A DNA stretch of 64,000 nucleotides from Chryseobacterium gleum (GTDB lineage Bacteria; Bacteroidota; Bacteroidia; Flavobacteriales_D; Crocinitomicaceae). Every line of letters starts with the position of its first letter. The first letter of the stretch is position 1. Below the pieces are notes generated by a model that saw nothing but the letters and a program-made list of their open reading frames with translations, did not search any database and was not told the DNA's origin. The position numbers and the translations under genes are program-made. The stretch is from positions 1-64,000 of the forward strand of contig CAMAPI010000001.1 in NCBI GenBank assembly GCA_945860065.1. The letters are read 5' to 3'. Below are positions 25,401 to 33,213 of this stretch, in pieces.

Positions 25401-27371
25401 GGTCACTGTGCCGTTTGCCGATGATGAACTACAACCATTGAGACTGTACGTCACGGAATAAGTTGTTGTGGCAGCTGGAGTAACCGACAATGTTTGTGTC
25501 GTTGCCCCGCCGGGCGTCCATAAATATGTGCCACCACTTTGACTTGCCGTCGCGGTTAATGTTGCGGATGCTCCCGGACAAATAGTACTGGAGTTTACGC
25601 TTAAGGTTGGCGAAGAAGAAACAGTTACCACTCCAGATGCCGGAGCACTGGCACAAGACCCATTGGAGTAAGTTACGGTATAAGTGGTTGTAGTTGTGGG
25701 ATTAACATTAATTGACTGTGTAGTTGCACCACCCGGAGACCACAAATAGGTACCGCCTGTGACCGAAGGTGTTGCGGTAAGCGTGGCTGTTTGACCACTA
25801 CAAATTGTTGCATTATTTACGGTAACTGTTGGACCAGGAACCACAGTTACTACTACCTGATCGTTAGAAGTACAGCCATTTGCAGTAGCGGTAAGGGTGT
25901 AGGTTGTTGTTGCGCTCGGACTGGCAATAGGATTGGCAATGGTTGTGCTGCTTAAAGTTGCTCCAGGAGACCATGAAAGTGTCGTAGGAATTGTACCTGG
26001 ACAACCTGATATCGGGATAGCAATTGTTTGTCCACCGGTTAGAATGGCTAATCCACCACTAATGGATGTGCCTGCACAAAGTACATTATAACCGGCAACA
26101 TTAGAATTGGACGTTCCTTGAGTTTCTAAGTTAAAGGTAAAAGGAGGATTACTTGGTGAGTTAATGGTAATGGTTTGATTAGAAGCAGTCGCATAAGGAC
26201 CACCGGAAGCAATAATCACTCCAAGCGAATTGGTCATATTCCAAGTTGTTTCATCTAAGCTACTTCCTGAGAAAATGTTGACAGCCATTGACCCACCAAA
26301 TCCACCAACCGCGCTCGCAGAGCCATTTAAGGTGGTGGTTTGACCGGTACAGATTGTTACATCAGGACCAGCATTAATCGTTGGCGCTGGACTCACAAAA
26401 ACAGTTACTTGATCTGTGGAAGTACAGGTACCTGAAGTAGCAGTCAAGGTGTAGGTTGTAGTTACCGTTGGATTCGCAGTAGGATTTAACACCGTTGTTG
26501 AACTCAATGTAGCTCCCGGAGACCACACATAGGTGATCGGCAATGTCCCGCCAGTAGTTCCACCACAGCCTGTAACACTCGCAGTGGTTGTTTGTCCACC
26601 AGCTATAGAGCCAGTATTTACGACGGTCCCATTACAGGAAATGGTATATGTTGCATTATTATCGTTAAAAAATCCTTGAGTCTCTAACGAAAAACTATAG
26701 GGACCTGTTCCAACATTGGTTAATGTCACTGTATTCGTGGTTGCGAAAGTGTATGGCCCACCTGACCCAACTGATGTTCCAGCTGCATTATTCAAATTCC
26801 ATGATGTCTCATCTAGAAAACCTGTCCCCGATAATGTGATTGTGATACTTGATGCACTTCCCCCTGTACCTGTACCCGTTCCGGCACTTACCGCCCCGTT
26901 CAATTGGGTTGATTGTCCAGCACAAATAACCACATCTGGACCAGCATTTACAACTGGATTATTACATGGGGGAGTTGGACAAGAAACCACATAGCTCATC
27001 GTAGTAGCAGCGGTTAGCGCAGTGCAGACGTATCTTGATAAATGCACGTAGTATTGTCCAGCAGTTGGACAAGTCCAAGTAAAAGTAGATTGCAAAGCAC
27101 ATTGATCATCCCACGCCCCAAGTAAAGTATAGGCCGAATTGTGTAAGCGCAAGTAAGTGTCTATACTACTTTGTCCACAGGTTGAAAACGTATATGTGCA
27201 ACCCGCAGTAGCCATAAACGGAAACAAAACAACTCCTGATGAATAAGAAGGAGTATACTGAAGTGTTGATGTAGGTGTAATCGGAAACGTAACCGTTTGA
27301 GGCGTACACAGCTGAGCATCTAACGTCGCCGTAAAAAACAGAGAAATGAAAATAAGGGAAAGAAACCTCAT
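19494..27371 (-). CDS. Giant T9SS type B surface adhesin (2625 residues) with 16 tandem repeats
   Basis: Reading from the N-terminus: signal peptide (residues 1-19), a PPC-like beta domain (about 20-135), two Ig-like modules each interrupted by a DETxW-type module (about 171-270 and 360-458), further Ig-like modules, a WANIQFP...NNDEYSG module near 670-800 often found in flavobacterial exported proteins, 16 tandem repeats of about 77 residues (about 861-2083), more Ig-like modules, a PKD domain (WNFGDGGTSTEEGPNH) and the CHU_C type B sorting domain (YYIPNSFTPDGDMNNQ, FNRWGEIIFE). It must be exported by the T9SS and displayed at the surface; adhesion or matrix function is the usual inference, as for SprB. 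It heads an apparent operon with the 898-residue paralogue and the Wzx, Wzz and Wzy-like genes. Confidence 0.93.
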   Translation of the reverse strand: MRFLSLIFISLFFTATLDAQLCTPQTVTFPITPTSTLQYTPSYSSGVVLFPFMATAGCTYTFSTCGQSSIDTYLRLHNSAYTLLGAWDDQCALQSTFTWTCPTAGQYYVHLSRYVCTALTAATTMSYVVSCPTPPCNNPVVNAGPDVVICAGQSTQLNGAVSAGTGTGTGGSASSITITLSGTGFLDETSWNLNNAAGTSVGSGGPYTFATTNTVTLTNVGTGPYSFSLETQGFFNDNNATYTISCNGTVVNTGSIAGGQTTTASVTGCGGTTGGTLPITYVWSPGATLSSTTVLNPTANPTVTTTYTLTATSGTCTSTDQVTVFVSPAPTINAGPDVTICTGQTTTLNGSASAVGGFGGSMAVNIFSGSSLDETTWNMTNSLGVIIASGGPYATASNQTITINSPSNPPFTFNLETQGTSNSNVAGYNVLCAGTSISGGLAILTGGQTIAIPISGCPGTIPTTLSWSPGATLSSTTIANPIASPSATTTYTLTATANGCTSNDQVVVTVVPGPTVTVNNATICSGQTATLTATPSVTGGTYLWSPGGATTQSINVNPTTTTTYTVTYSNGSCASAPASGVVTVSSSPTLSVNSSTICPGASATLTATASQSGGTYLWTPGGATTQTLSVTPAATTTYSVTYSLNGCSSSSANGTVTVSNVVDWANIQFPGTSTICQGQTLTIYGQVYEAGVTPPTGQGAGITVQFAYNTSNTNPATWPSTSWSAATYNPLSLINPNNDEYSGLISGLSPGTYYYAFSYAMNGCTSYGGYSAAGGGLWDGATNVNGTLIVNPNVTPTFNPIAAICAGGALNALPTTSTNLITGTWSPALNNQQTTTYTFTPTAGVCATTATLTVTVNPLPSAAITAPTTTILTCTTPSITLTATGGGTYSWSNGTAVVGAASGLNVTSPGTYTVTVTSASGCTATASQIITQDISPPVVAITPPSTSILTCTTTSVNLTATGGGTYSWSNGTTVVGTTATIAVNAPGTYTCTVTGTNGCTSSVAQVITQNISLPNSTIATPSTTILTCTTPSIDLQASGGISYSWSNGTSSIGTSSLISASTPGTYTVTATGTNGCIGTSSQVITQNISLPNAAITSPATTILTCTTPSITLTGTGGGTYSWFDGASVIGTTAAVNISSANTYTLTVTGANGCDATTTISITENVVVPTPIINANSTILTCATTSITLVATGGGTYLWTGGSTSSSLSVTTPGTYSVTVTSPNGCSASTSQIITQNITAPTTSVTSSNNGLLTCAVTSITLTAVGGGSYLWSNGNTNAIMSVSTPGIYSVTVTAANGCTATASTTVTQDIVAPAAAITPPSTTVLTCATTSISLVATGGNSYSWSNGTANVGANATLNVTLPGTYTVTATGANGCTATASITITQNSTPPPANINPPTSTELNCATTSITLTATGGVSYSWSNGTAVVGTNASLTITTPGTYTVTVTAAIGCTATATQIVTQNIAPPLVVITPPTSTTLTCATTSIQLTASGGGTYSWSNGTAVVGTTASISVTTAGTYTVTVTGTNGCTATGSQVITQNISLPLASINIPTTNVLTCTLTSITLTATGGASYSWFNGTAIVGTGATLVVTTPGSYTVTVTGANGCTATAVQNITQNISAPNVTITPPATTILTCTATNINLITSGGAYSWSNGTAIVGTSSILAVSVPGTYTVTVTGGNGCTGTASQIITQNSTAPVAQINALATSVLTCTTPAITLTATGGGTYSWSNGTAIVGTTASLIVSTPGTYTVTVTAANGCTATAVQTITQNNTAPSVSITAPISTILTCTNTSISLTANGVGSISWTNPALISVTPTISVTTPGIYTLTIIAANGCSATASQTITQNITAPSAAITAPITTILTCTTTSITLTATGGGTYSWSNGTVVVGTAATLNVTSPGTYTVTVTGTNGCTATAASTITQNTTAPTAGINTPSTTILTCTSATIALTATGGGSYSWSNGTAVVGSAAALSVTALGTYTVTVTGSNGCTATAAQIITQNIVTPTAAITNNTNATVLDCNTTQISLTGVGGTSASWSNGTSVVSSVANLSVTTAGTYTYTGTNANGCFDTESITVTFTPNTNPAFTQIAAICTNGLFTLPTTSTNNVAGTWSPAPNYTTTTTYTFQPNAGLCANTASMTIIVNPYPVISTQNDTICVGQSTTISSNVNLAGGTYNWTPSNAITSSISVSPIATTNYQVIYSLLGCADTSSVEIFVKPVSTPLTSNQTICNGQTAELIATAPLTGGSFVWSTTQINDTIQVSPSTTTTYTVVYNLNGCLSPIVNSIVTVNPVPTLGVNNSTICAGDNAIITAIPNLLGGTFYWGTPGVAGAASQTVSPLNDSTISVYYTLNGCTSIVATSSITVNPLPIATFSANITQGCNPLSVTLTADDVSNTSYSWSTSNALTGAGSQTNLQFQMNGGFDVTLTTTLNGCTVTEIIANYIQVDNYPIAAFEPSSTMFTEPNQTLNFMNNSLGALTYAWNFGDGGTSTEEGPNHTFVGNELGVTVILTAISNLGCTDTAQYYIGYDPGLVYYIPNSFTPDGDMNNQVFTPIFTSGIDNYNYTFYVFNRWGEIIFESNDPSIGWDGSYGVEGKDAEVGVYTYQIFIKIPNFDERKMIVGHVNLIR
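21123..24791 (-). repeat. Sixteen tandem ~229-bp repeats in the giant adhesin gene
   Basis: I count 16 units of about 72-78 residues. The shared pattern is ILTCTTTSITLTATGGGTYS, then WSNGTAVVG, SVTTPGTYTVTVTGTNGC and ITQNIxxP. Every unit keeps one Cys in the LTC position and one in the NGC position, so 32 cysteines could form one disulfide per domain. Units differ at many residues, so this is an old array and not a recent amplification, though several neighbouring units remain very alike. Confidence 0.9.
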
Positions 27372-27412
27372 TTAGTAGTAGTAGTGTTTCGTAATAATTT
27401 GTTTTAGCAGGC

Positions 27413-27439
27413 TAAATTTAGCACATAATTAACGAACAA
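27413..27439 (-). promoter_or_regulatory. Candidate promoter for the adhesin/polysaccharide operon
   Basis: On the minus strand TTG (27437-27439) is followed 19 bases later by TAAATTTA (27413-27420), which fits TAnnTTTG except at the last base. The leader from there to the adhesin ATG is about 40 bases and includes four ACT units just before the start codon. The 134-base gap between the accC stop and the adhesin start shows no clear terminator. Confidence 0.35.
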
Positions 27440-27505
27440 ACAACAAAACGGTTGCCTAAATAAGATCAAGATTCAGAAGAAAGTTTTTGTTTAAAGAAGA
27501 ATGAA

Positions 27506-28840
27506 TTAAAATTCAAAGGTTTCCATAAACTTCGTCGTGAAATTTCCTTTACAGAAATCCTCGTTTTGCATCAGTTTCTGATGGAAAGGAATGGTTGTTT
27601 TGACACCACCAATCACATACTCGCCAAGAGCTCGTCTCATTTTCGCAATCGCTTCTTCGCGTGTTTGCGCAACAACGATTAGCTTCGAAATCATGGAGTC
27701 GTAATTCGGCGGAATAGTATAACCTGCATAGACATGCGCGTCAATACGAATTCCGTGTCCACCAGGACAATGGTAATCTGTAATTTTTCCTGGACAAGGT
27801 CTAAAGTCCATGTATGGATCCTCTGCATTAATGCGGCATTGAATCGCATGCATTTGTGGGTAGTAATTTTTACCAGAAATTTTATGTCCTGCAGCAATTA
27901 AAATCTGCTCTTTAATCAAGTCAAAATTAATTACTTCTTCGGTAATGGTATGCTCCACTTGAATACGTGTATTCATCTCCATGAAGTAAAAATCACGGTT
28001 TTTGTCCACCAAAAACTCCACTGTCCCAACACCTTCGTATTTTACGGCTTTAGCGGCTTTAATTGCAGCATCTCCCATTCGTTCACGAAGTTCATCTGTC
28101 ATAAATGGAGAAGGTGTTTCTTCTACTAATTTTTGATGACGACGTTGAATCGAACAATCTCTTTCAGACAAGTGACATGCATTTCCGAATTGATCACCAG
28201 CAATTTGAATTTCAATATGACGAGGCTCCTCAATGTATTTCTCCATATAGATACCATCGTTTCCAAAGGCTGCGCCCGCTTCTTGTCGAGCGGAATCCCA
28301 AGCACCTTGAAACTCACTTTCCTCCCAAACAATACGCATCCCTTTTCCACCACCTCCAGCGGTTGCTTTTAAAATAACGGGATACTTGATGACTTTCGCT
28401 TCTTCCTTTCCTTGGGCAACGTCTCTTAACAAGCCAACTGATCCTGGAATACAAGGAACACCAGCAGCAATCATGGTCGCTTTAGCCGTAGCTTTATCTC
28501 CCATCCCTGCAATTTGTTCAGGCAAAGCTCCAATGAACTTGATGCCATGTTCTTGACAAACTCGAGAGAACTTCTCATTTTCTGATAAGAAACCATATCC
28601 CGGGTGAATCGCATCTGCATTGGTAATTTCCGCTGCAGCGATAATATTCGATATGGAAAGATATGATTTCGCCGATACTGGCGGACCAATGCAAACTGCT
28701 TCATCAGCAAAACGAACAGGCAAACTGTCTTTATCAGCTGTTGAATAAACAGCAACTGTTTTAATACCCATTTCTTTACAGGTACGAATCACGCGTAAAG
28801 CGATTTCTCCGCGGTTAGCGATGAGAATTTTCTTAAACAT
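27506..28840 (-). CDS. accC: Acetyl-CoA carboxylase, biotin carboxylase subunit
   Basis: AccC uses ATP and bicarbonate to carboxylate biotin on AccB, the first half of acetyl-CoA carboxylase and the first committed step of fatty-acid synthesis. The 444-residue length is normal. It shows the N-terminal biotin carboxylase signature [17 protein letters not shown], the ATP-grasp glycine-rich loop [12 protein letters not shown], and [16 protein letters not shown] with the catalytic residues. It is the last gene of the minus-strand run DUF177-rpmF-plsX-fabH-accB-accC, 21 bases after accB. Confidence 0.97.
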   Translation of the reverse strand: MFKKILIANRGEIALRVIRTCKEMGIKTVAVYSTADKDSLPVRFADEAVCIGPPVSAKSYLSISNIIAAAEITNADAIHPGYGFLSENEKFSRVCQEHGIKFIGALPEQIAGMGDKATAKATMIAAGVPCIPGSVGLLRDVAQGKEEAKVIKYPVILKATAGGGGKGMRIVWEESEFQGAWDSARQEAGAAFGNDGIYMEKYIEEPRHIEIQIAGDQFGNACHLSERDCSIQRRHQKLVEETPSPFMTDELRERMGDAAIKAAKAVKYEGVGTVEFLVDKNRDFYFMEMNTRIQVEHTITEEVINFDLIKEQILIAAGHKISGKNYYPQMHAIQCRINAEDPYMDFRPCPGKITDYHCPGGHGIRIDAHVYAGYTIPPNYDSMISKLIVVAQTREEAIAKMRRALGEYVIGGVKTTIPFHQKLMQNEDFCKGNFTTKFMETFEF

Positions 28841-28861
28841 AGTGAAAGATTTTTTCAGCTA

Positions 28862-29335
28862 TTATGCTGGATCTACTAAAAATAGTGGTTGATCGTAATC
28901 TACAGGACTTGCATTGTCTACAAGAACCTTAACAATCTTACCTGAAACTTCAGATTCGATTTCGTTAAATGTTTTCATTGCTTCAATAATGCACAATTTA
29001 TCGCCTGCTTGAATCACACTTCCAACACTTACAAAATCGTCTTTATCTGGACCAGGAGTGCGGTAGAACGTACCAATCATGGGGGATTTTACGGTAATAT
29101 ATCGTGCTTCATCTGTGCTTTCGGATGTAGCAACTGGCGCCGAAACCGGAGCCGCTGCTGCTTGAGCTACCGGCGCAATCGCCGCTGGCGCTGCTGCTTG
29201 AACATAAACGGGTTGTTCACTGAAAGACGCACCATTTTCAATGGCAATTTTAAATCCTTCGTTTTCAATTTCAATTTTACCAATTCCTGACTTAGAAACA
29301 AGTTTAATTAAGTCTTTGATTTCTTCTAAATTCAT
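28862..29335 (-). CDS. accB: Biotin carboxyl carrier protein of acetyl-CoA carboxylase
   Basis: The 157-residue protein has an N-terminal dimerisation region (MNLEEIKDLIKLVSKSG), an Ala/Pro-rich flexible linker (residues about 45-75), and a biotinyl domain from KSPMIGTFYRTPGPD to the C-terminus. The biotinylated lysine lies in EAMKTFNEIES; this has T-F after the lysine where L-M is common, which is a mild variation. AccB carries CO2 between AccC and the carboxyltransferase. Confidence 0.97.
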   Translation of the reverse strand: MNLEEIKDLIKLVSKSGIGKIEIENEGFKIAIENGASFSEQPVYVQAAAPAAIAPVAQAAAAPVSAPVATSESTDEARYITVKSPMIGTFYRTPGPDKDDFVSVGSVIQAGDKLCIIEAMKTFNEIESEVSGKIVKVLVDNASPVDYDQPLFLVDPA

Positions 29336-29366
29336 AACAATGATTTGTTTTTCAAAATTACTAATA

Positions 29367-30356
29367 TTATGAGTTGTACGCCCATTTCAAATAAATAGCT
29401 CCCCACGTAAATCCACCACCGAAGGCAGATAAAATAAGTGTGTCGCCTTTTTTTAATTGTTTTTCGTAGTCCCACAAGCATAAAGGTAAAGTCCCAGCGG
29501 TTGTGTTCCCGTATTTCTCGATATTAATCATCACTTTTTCTTTGGAAAGTCCCATGCGATTTGCTGTTGCATCAATGATGCGTAAATTTGCTTGATGCGG
29601 AACTAACCATTGAACGTCGTCTGATGTCAAATTGTTTTTCTCCATGATTTTCGCAGAAACATCCGCCATATTTGTCACAGCAAATTTAAATACACTTTGC
29701 CCTTCTTGTTTGACATAATGCATGCGATTTTCTACCGTTTTAATGGATGCGGGATGCAAAGATCCACCTGCGGGTTGAACCAAGAACTCGCGTCCAGATC
29801 CATCAGAATGTAAAATAAAGTCCATTACTCCAAGTCCCTCTGTATTTGGTTCTAACAAAACAGCTCCTGCACCATCACCAAAGATGACACATGTGGTTCG
29901 ATCTTGGTAATCAACAATAGAGGTCATTTTATCTACCCCAACAACAATAACTTTCTTGTATTTCCCCGTTTCAATAAATTGTGAACCGGTTGCTAAAGCA
30001 AAAAGAAATCCGGAACATGCTGCATTTACATCAAAAGACCAAGCGTTTTTCATGCCTGTTTTATCACTCAATATATTCGCTGTACTTGGAAACGGGTGAT
30101 CTGGTGTCACTGTGCCACAGATAACCAGGTCAATGTCAAGTGGGTCGATCCCTTTTTTCTCTAAAAGTTGTTTTACAGCCGCTGCAGCCATATCTGATGA
30201 AGCGCCATTTCGCATAATGCGACGCTCTTTAATTCCAGTGCGCGAAGTGATCCACTCATCAGAAGTATCGACAAATTTTGATAAATCTTCGTTACTTAAA
30301 ATGTCATCTGGAACATATCCTTGTACCGCTGTAATTGCTGCTGTAAGTTTATTCAT
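29367..30356 (-). CDS. fabH: Beta-ketoacyl-ACP synthase III
   Basis: KAS III condenses acetyl-CoA (or branched acyl-CoA primers) with malonyl-ACP to start each fatty-acid chain. At 329 residues it is full length, with the catalytic Cys in [11 protein letters not shown], His in VPHQANLRI and Asn in [10 protein letters not shown]. It begins with [18 protein letters not shown]. Four bases separate it from plsX. Iso-branched lipids are common in Bacteroidota, so it may prefer branched primers (inference). Confidence 0.96.
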   Translation of the reverse strand: MNKLTAAITAVQGYVPDDILSNEDLSKFVDTSDEWITSRTGIKERRIMRNGASSDMAAAAVKQLLEKKGIDPLDIDLVICGTVTPDHPFPSTANILSDKTGMKNAWSFDVNAACSGFLFALATGSQFIETGKYKKVIVVGVDKMTSIVDYQDRTTCVIFGDGAGAVLLEPNTEGLGVMDFILHSDGSGREFLVQPAGGSLHPASIKTVENRMHYVKQEGQSVFKFAVTNMADVSAKIMEKNNLTSDDVQWLVPHQANLRIIDATANRMGLSKEKVMINIEKYGNTTAGTLPLCLWDYEKQLKKGDTLILSAFGGGFTWGAIYLKWAYNS

Positions 30357-30359
30357 CTT

Positions 30360-31298
30360 TTAGTTAAATGCATCGTTTATTTTCGTCGCTAATCCCGAAG
30401 CGGCCACTTCGTAGGAAAGTAACAACATATTTTTGATGGCAATATCATTTGAAATACCATGACCTATAACGGCATTTCCTTTAACACCCAAAATCGGTGT
30501 TCCGCCATAATTTTCATAATTAAAACGGTCAAAATATTCATCGCGGATACCACGTTTTCGCATCAAGTTGTAAATACCCTCTGCTTCTTTCAAAACAATA
30601 TTTCCTGTGAATCCATCACAAACAATGACGTCGGCCACCCCAGTAAACAAATCCCTACCTTCAATATTTCCAGTAAAGTTTAACTCGTCGGATTCGGAAA
30701 GCAACTTATATGCTGCAATGGTCAATAAATTCCCTTTGGAATCTTCTTCACCGATGTTCAATAATGCAACTCTGGGATTCTCCACTCCATGCACGTGCTT
30801 GGAATATAGCGCTCCAAGAACAGCAAATTGATACAAGACATCAGCTTTACAGTCTGCGTTTGAACCTACATCGAGTAAAATGGCTTGAGATCCATCTAGA
30901 GCTGGAAGTGTGGAGGTGATACACGGACGAAAAATACCTGGAACAGTGTTCAATTTGTACATCGCACCAACCAACATGGCTCCGGTGTTTCCGGTACTCG
31001 CAAAGACATCTAAATTGCCCTTAGCAAGCATATCAAATCCAATTGCTATGGAACTATTTGGTTTTCTTGGAATCGCTTTCGTCGGATGGTCGTGATAGGT
31101 AATTACTTCTGGCGCGTGAATTACCTCGAATCCTTGGAAATCTTTTCCACGACTAGCAAACTCATTGCGAATAATTTCTTCATCGCCAAGCAAAACCATA
31201 GTAATATCATTGGACAGAGTTTCTCTCGCCAATAATGCACCATCAATAGTTGCTTTGGGAGCGAAGTCGCCCCCTGAGATGTCTAGACCAATCCTCAT
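30360..31298 (-). CDS. plsX: Phosphate acyltransferase PlsX
   Basis: PlsX converts acyl-ACP to acyl-phosphate for the PlsY step of phospholipid synthesis, at the inner face of the membrane. The 312 residues begin MRIGLDISGGDFAP and include the family text ASTGNTGAMLVGA, GEEDSKGN and CDGFTGNIVLK. The plsX-fabH-rpmF neighbourhood is found across many bacteria and supports the call. Confidence 0.96.
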   Translation of the reverse strand: MRIGLDISGGDFAPKATIDGALLARETLSNDITMVLLGDEEIIRNEFASRGKDFQGFEVIHAPEVITYHDHPTKAIPRKPNSSIAIGFDMLAKGNLDVFASTGNTGAMLVGAMYKLNTVPGIFRPCITSTLPALDGSQAILLDVGSNADCKADVLYQFAVLGALYSKHVHGVENPRVALLNIGEEDSKGNLLTIAAYKLLSESDELNFTGNIEGRDLFTGVADVIVCDGFTGNIVLKEAEGIYNLMRKRGIRDEYFDRFNYENYGGTPILGVKGNAVIGHGISNDIAIKNMLLLSYEVAASGLATKINDAFN

Positions 31299-31317
31299 TT
31301 AGAAAACGAGTTGGTTC

Positions 31318-31512
31318 TTACTCTGCTGTTGATTCTTTTTCTGCAACTACTTTACCTCGGTAGTATAATTTTCCTTCATGCCAATGAGCATGGTGGAATA
31401 AATGAGGTTGTCCTGTTGTAGGACATGTCGCAACTTGATGAGCCGTCTCTTTTTTGTGAGTTCTACGTTTGTCACGTCTTGTTGTGGAAATTCTGCGTTT
31501 AGGATGCGCCAT
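31318..31512 (-). CDS. rpmF: 50S ribosomal protein L32
   Basis: This 64-residue protein begins [19 protein letters not shown], the L32 signature, and continues with [20 protein letters not shown]. Only one Cys remains where zinc-binding L32 proteins have four, so it is a zinc-independent type with His-rich text in place of the second Cys pair. The gene follows DUF177 by 15 bases, the usual pairing. Confidence 0.97.
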   Translation of the reverse strand: MAHPKRRISTTRRDKRRTHKKETAHQVATCPTTGQPHLFHHAHWHEGKLYYRGKVVAEKESTAE

Positions 31513-31527
31513 AACTATGTATTTATA

Positions 31528-32037
31528 TCAATTTAAATTCTTTAATGCTGCCCAACGTGGGTCAATGTTGTCTTCTTTCTCTTTGGAATCTTGATTCGAC
31601 GTATACTTTTGTATCAGTTGAACCATTTCTTCATTGCATTCATTTTTTTTATGAGCAGATCTCGCTGGCAATGCCAACATGATCATCTCATACATCGATT
31701 GTTGGACGTCGATTTCATAGCTTTCCTTTGGAATAACAATCAAGTTTTCATCTTCAGACTCCTCTTCTCCAAGCACAAAGTAAACGGTCAAATCACCTTT
31801 GATTTTTTGATCCATTTCCTCATTGCATCTTGCACAAGGCGCTGAAACGACTCCTTTTACTTCGAAACTTGCCATAAGCATCGTTTCCTTTTTTTCCAAG
31901 TTTAATTTCACTACTAATTTCCCGTCGTCAACCAACGAATACGGCAAAGATTCAAAGAACGTTTTGTCTAAAGCAAAATCGAAAAGATGCTGTCCTAGCT
32001 TCAATCCAACAAATGGTATCGTGTAAGGACTTGTCAT
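31528..32037 (-). CDS. DUF177 (YceD-like) protein
   Basis: A 169-residue protein of the YceD/DUF177 family, almost always encoded next to rpmF and linked to 23S rRNA/large-subunit maturation in other bacteria. It has the central CARCNEEMDQKIKGDLTVYF segment with the CxxC pair and ESYEIDVQQSMYEMIMLALP, with a second Cys (HKKNECNEEM) further on. The start at the ATG after the -7 element at 32069-32076 fits well. It is the first gene of the lipid-synthesis operon. Confidence 0.9.
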   Translation of the reverse strand: MTSPYTIPFVGLKLGQHLFDFALDKTFFESLPYSLVDDGKLVVKLNLEKKETMLMASFEVKGVVSAPCARCNEEMDQKIKGDLTVYFVLGEEESEDENLIVIPKESYEIDVQQSMYEMIMLALPARSAHKKNECNEEMVQLIQKYTSNQDSKEKEDNIDPRWAALKNLN

Positions 32038-32068
32038 ATCGTTTTTACAATGAACAAAAATGAATCTG

Positions 32069-32076
32069 CAAAATTA
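32069..32076 (-). promoter_or_regulatory. -7 promoter element (TAATTTTG) for the DUF177-rpmF-plsX-fabH-accBC operon
   Basis: On the minus strand TAATTTTG fits TAnnTTTG and ends 31 bases before the DUF177 ATG, inside the 63-base gap after pdxA. Confidence 0.5.
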
Positions 32077-32100
32077 TAAAATTTATTTGGAATTTTAAAA

Positions 32101-33213
32101 TTATATCGGTCGACCAAACTCTTTCTTGCCACGTTCTTCCTTCGTAAAGGGTAGTGGGTTGGCGTGAATTTGCTTGTTAAACTTTCTATTTTTAAAAATT
32201 TCTACCGCTAAATACAGGGCACTTCTCATAGACAATTCATTCGCCATATTTTTACCAGCGATGTCAAATGCTGTTCCATGATCCGGTGAAGTTCGAACGA
32301 TAGGAAGGTCTGCAGTGAAGTTCACACCATCATCAAAAGCCAAGGCTTTAAATGCCGTAAGTCCTTGATCGTGATACATCGCGAGAACTCCATCAAATTG
32401 ATTTTTTAAGTCTGACCCAAAGAATCCATCCGCCGGAAAAGGGCCAAAAGCTAGAATGCCTTTGTTTTTCGCTTGCTGTATTGCAGGGGAAATAATCTCC
32501 TGTTCCTCGGCTCCTAGCTTGCCATTTTCACCCGCATGCGGATTCAATCCAAATACGGCAATTCTCGGTTTTACGATTCCGAAATCTTTTTTCAAAGATT
32601 GTTCGAATTTCTCAATTTTAGAGAGAATCCCTTCTTTATTGAGCGCTGAACTTACCTCTTTGATCGGAATATGCGTCGTTACCAATGCCACTTTCAATCT
32701 TTCTGAAACTAAAATCATCAGCGCTTCCGGCACACCGGACATATCTGCTAAGTATTCTGTGTGACCTGTAAACTGAAATCCAGCCTTTTGAATGGCATCT
32801 TTGCTAAATGGACTTGTAACTAGGACATCGATTTTTCCTTCAGATAAATCTTGAGTGGCCGCTTCCAATGATTTGAAAGCATAAGAGCCCCCAGTTTCAG
32901 TAGATTGACCAACTTGTAATTCAACATCTTCATCCCAAACATTAATGACATTGATTTTTTTCGCTTGAATTTCACTTGCATCTTTACAGGATATATATTG
33001 GAAATCCTGAAGTTCTAACAACTTTTTATAATGCGAGATGATTTTTGTTGAACCGTATATCACGGGGGTGAAATCATCCAATATGCGTTCGTCTTTTAGT
33101 GCTTTAATCGTCACTTCTGGACCAATGCCGTTTAAGTCGCCCAATGTGATACCGACTTTATACATTTCTTTCGTAGAAACTAGTTCTCTCTCTGCACCTT
33201 GTTCTTTCTCCAT
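32101..33213 (-). CDS. pdxA: 4-hydroxythreonine-4-phosphate dehydrogenase
   Basis: PdxA oxidises 4-phosphohydroxy-threonine in pyridoxal 5'-phosphate synthesis. Metal-binding His residues are seen in FTGHTEYLAD, MYHDQGLTAFK and SPDHGTAFDIAGK; the N-terminal core is YKVGITLGDLNGIGPE. Two starts are possible: the ATG at 33213, which overlaps the aminopeptidase stop in a TAATG, or the ATG at 33165, which gives the more usual N-terminus MYKVGITLGD and follows an AAAGAA purine stretch. I list the longer form because the TAATG suggests translational coupling, but the shorter one is about equally likely. The 370 residues of the long form slightly exceed the family norm. Confidence 0.93.
   Translation of the reverse strand: MEKEQGAERELVSTKEMYKVGITLGDLNGIGPEVTIKALKDERILDDFTPVIYGSTKIISHYKKLLELQDFQYISCKDASEIQAKKINVINVWDEDVELQVGQSTETGGSYAFKSLEAATQDLSEGKIDVLVTSPFSKDAIQKAGFQFTGHTEYLADMSGVPEALMILVSERLKVALVTTHIPIKEVSSALNKEGILSKIEKFEQSLKKDFGIVKPRIAVFGLNPHAGENGKLGAEEQEIISPAIQQAKNKGILAFGPFPADGFFGSDLKNQFDGVLAMYHDQGLTAFKALAFDDGVNFTADLPIVRTSPDHGTAFDIAGKNMANELSMRSALYLAVEIFKNRKFNKQIHANPLPFTKEERGKKEFGRPI

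Noticed and set aside
27506-32037. A biosynthetic (polyketide-type) cluster around fabH and accBC
   Set aside because: The gene set and order (DUF177-rpmF-plsX-fabH-accB-accC) is the common primary lipid synthesis operon.
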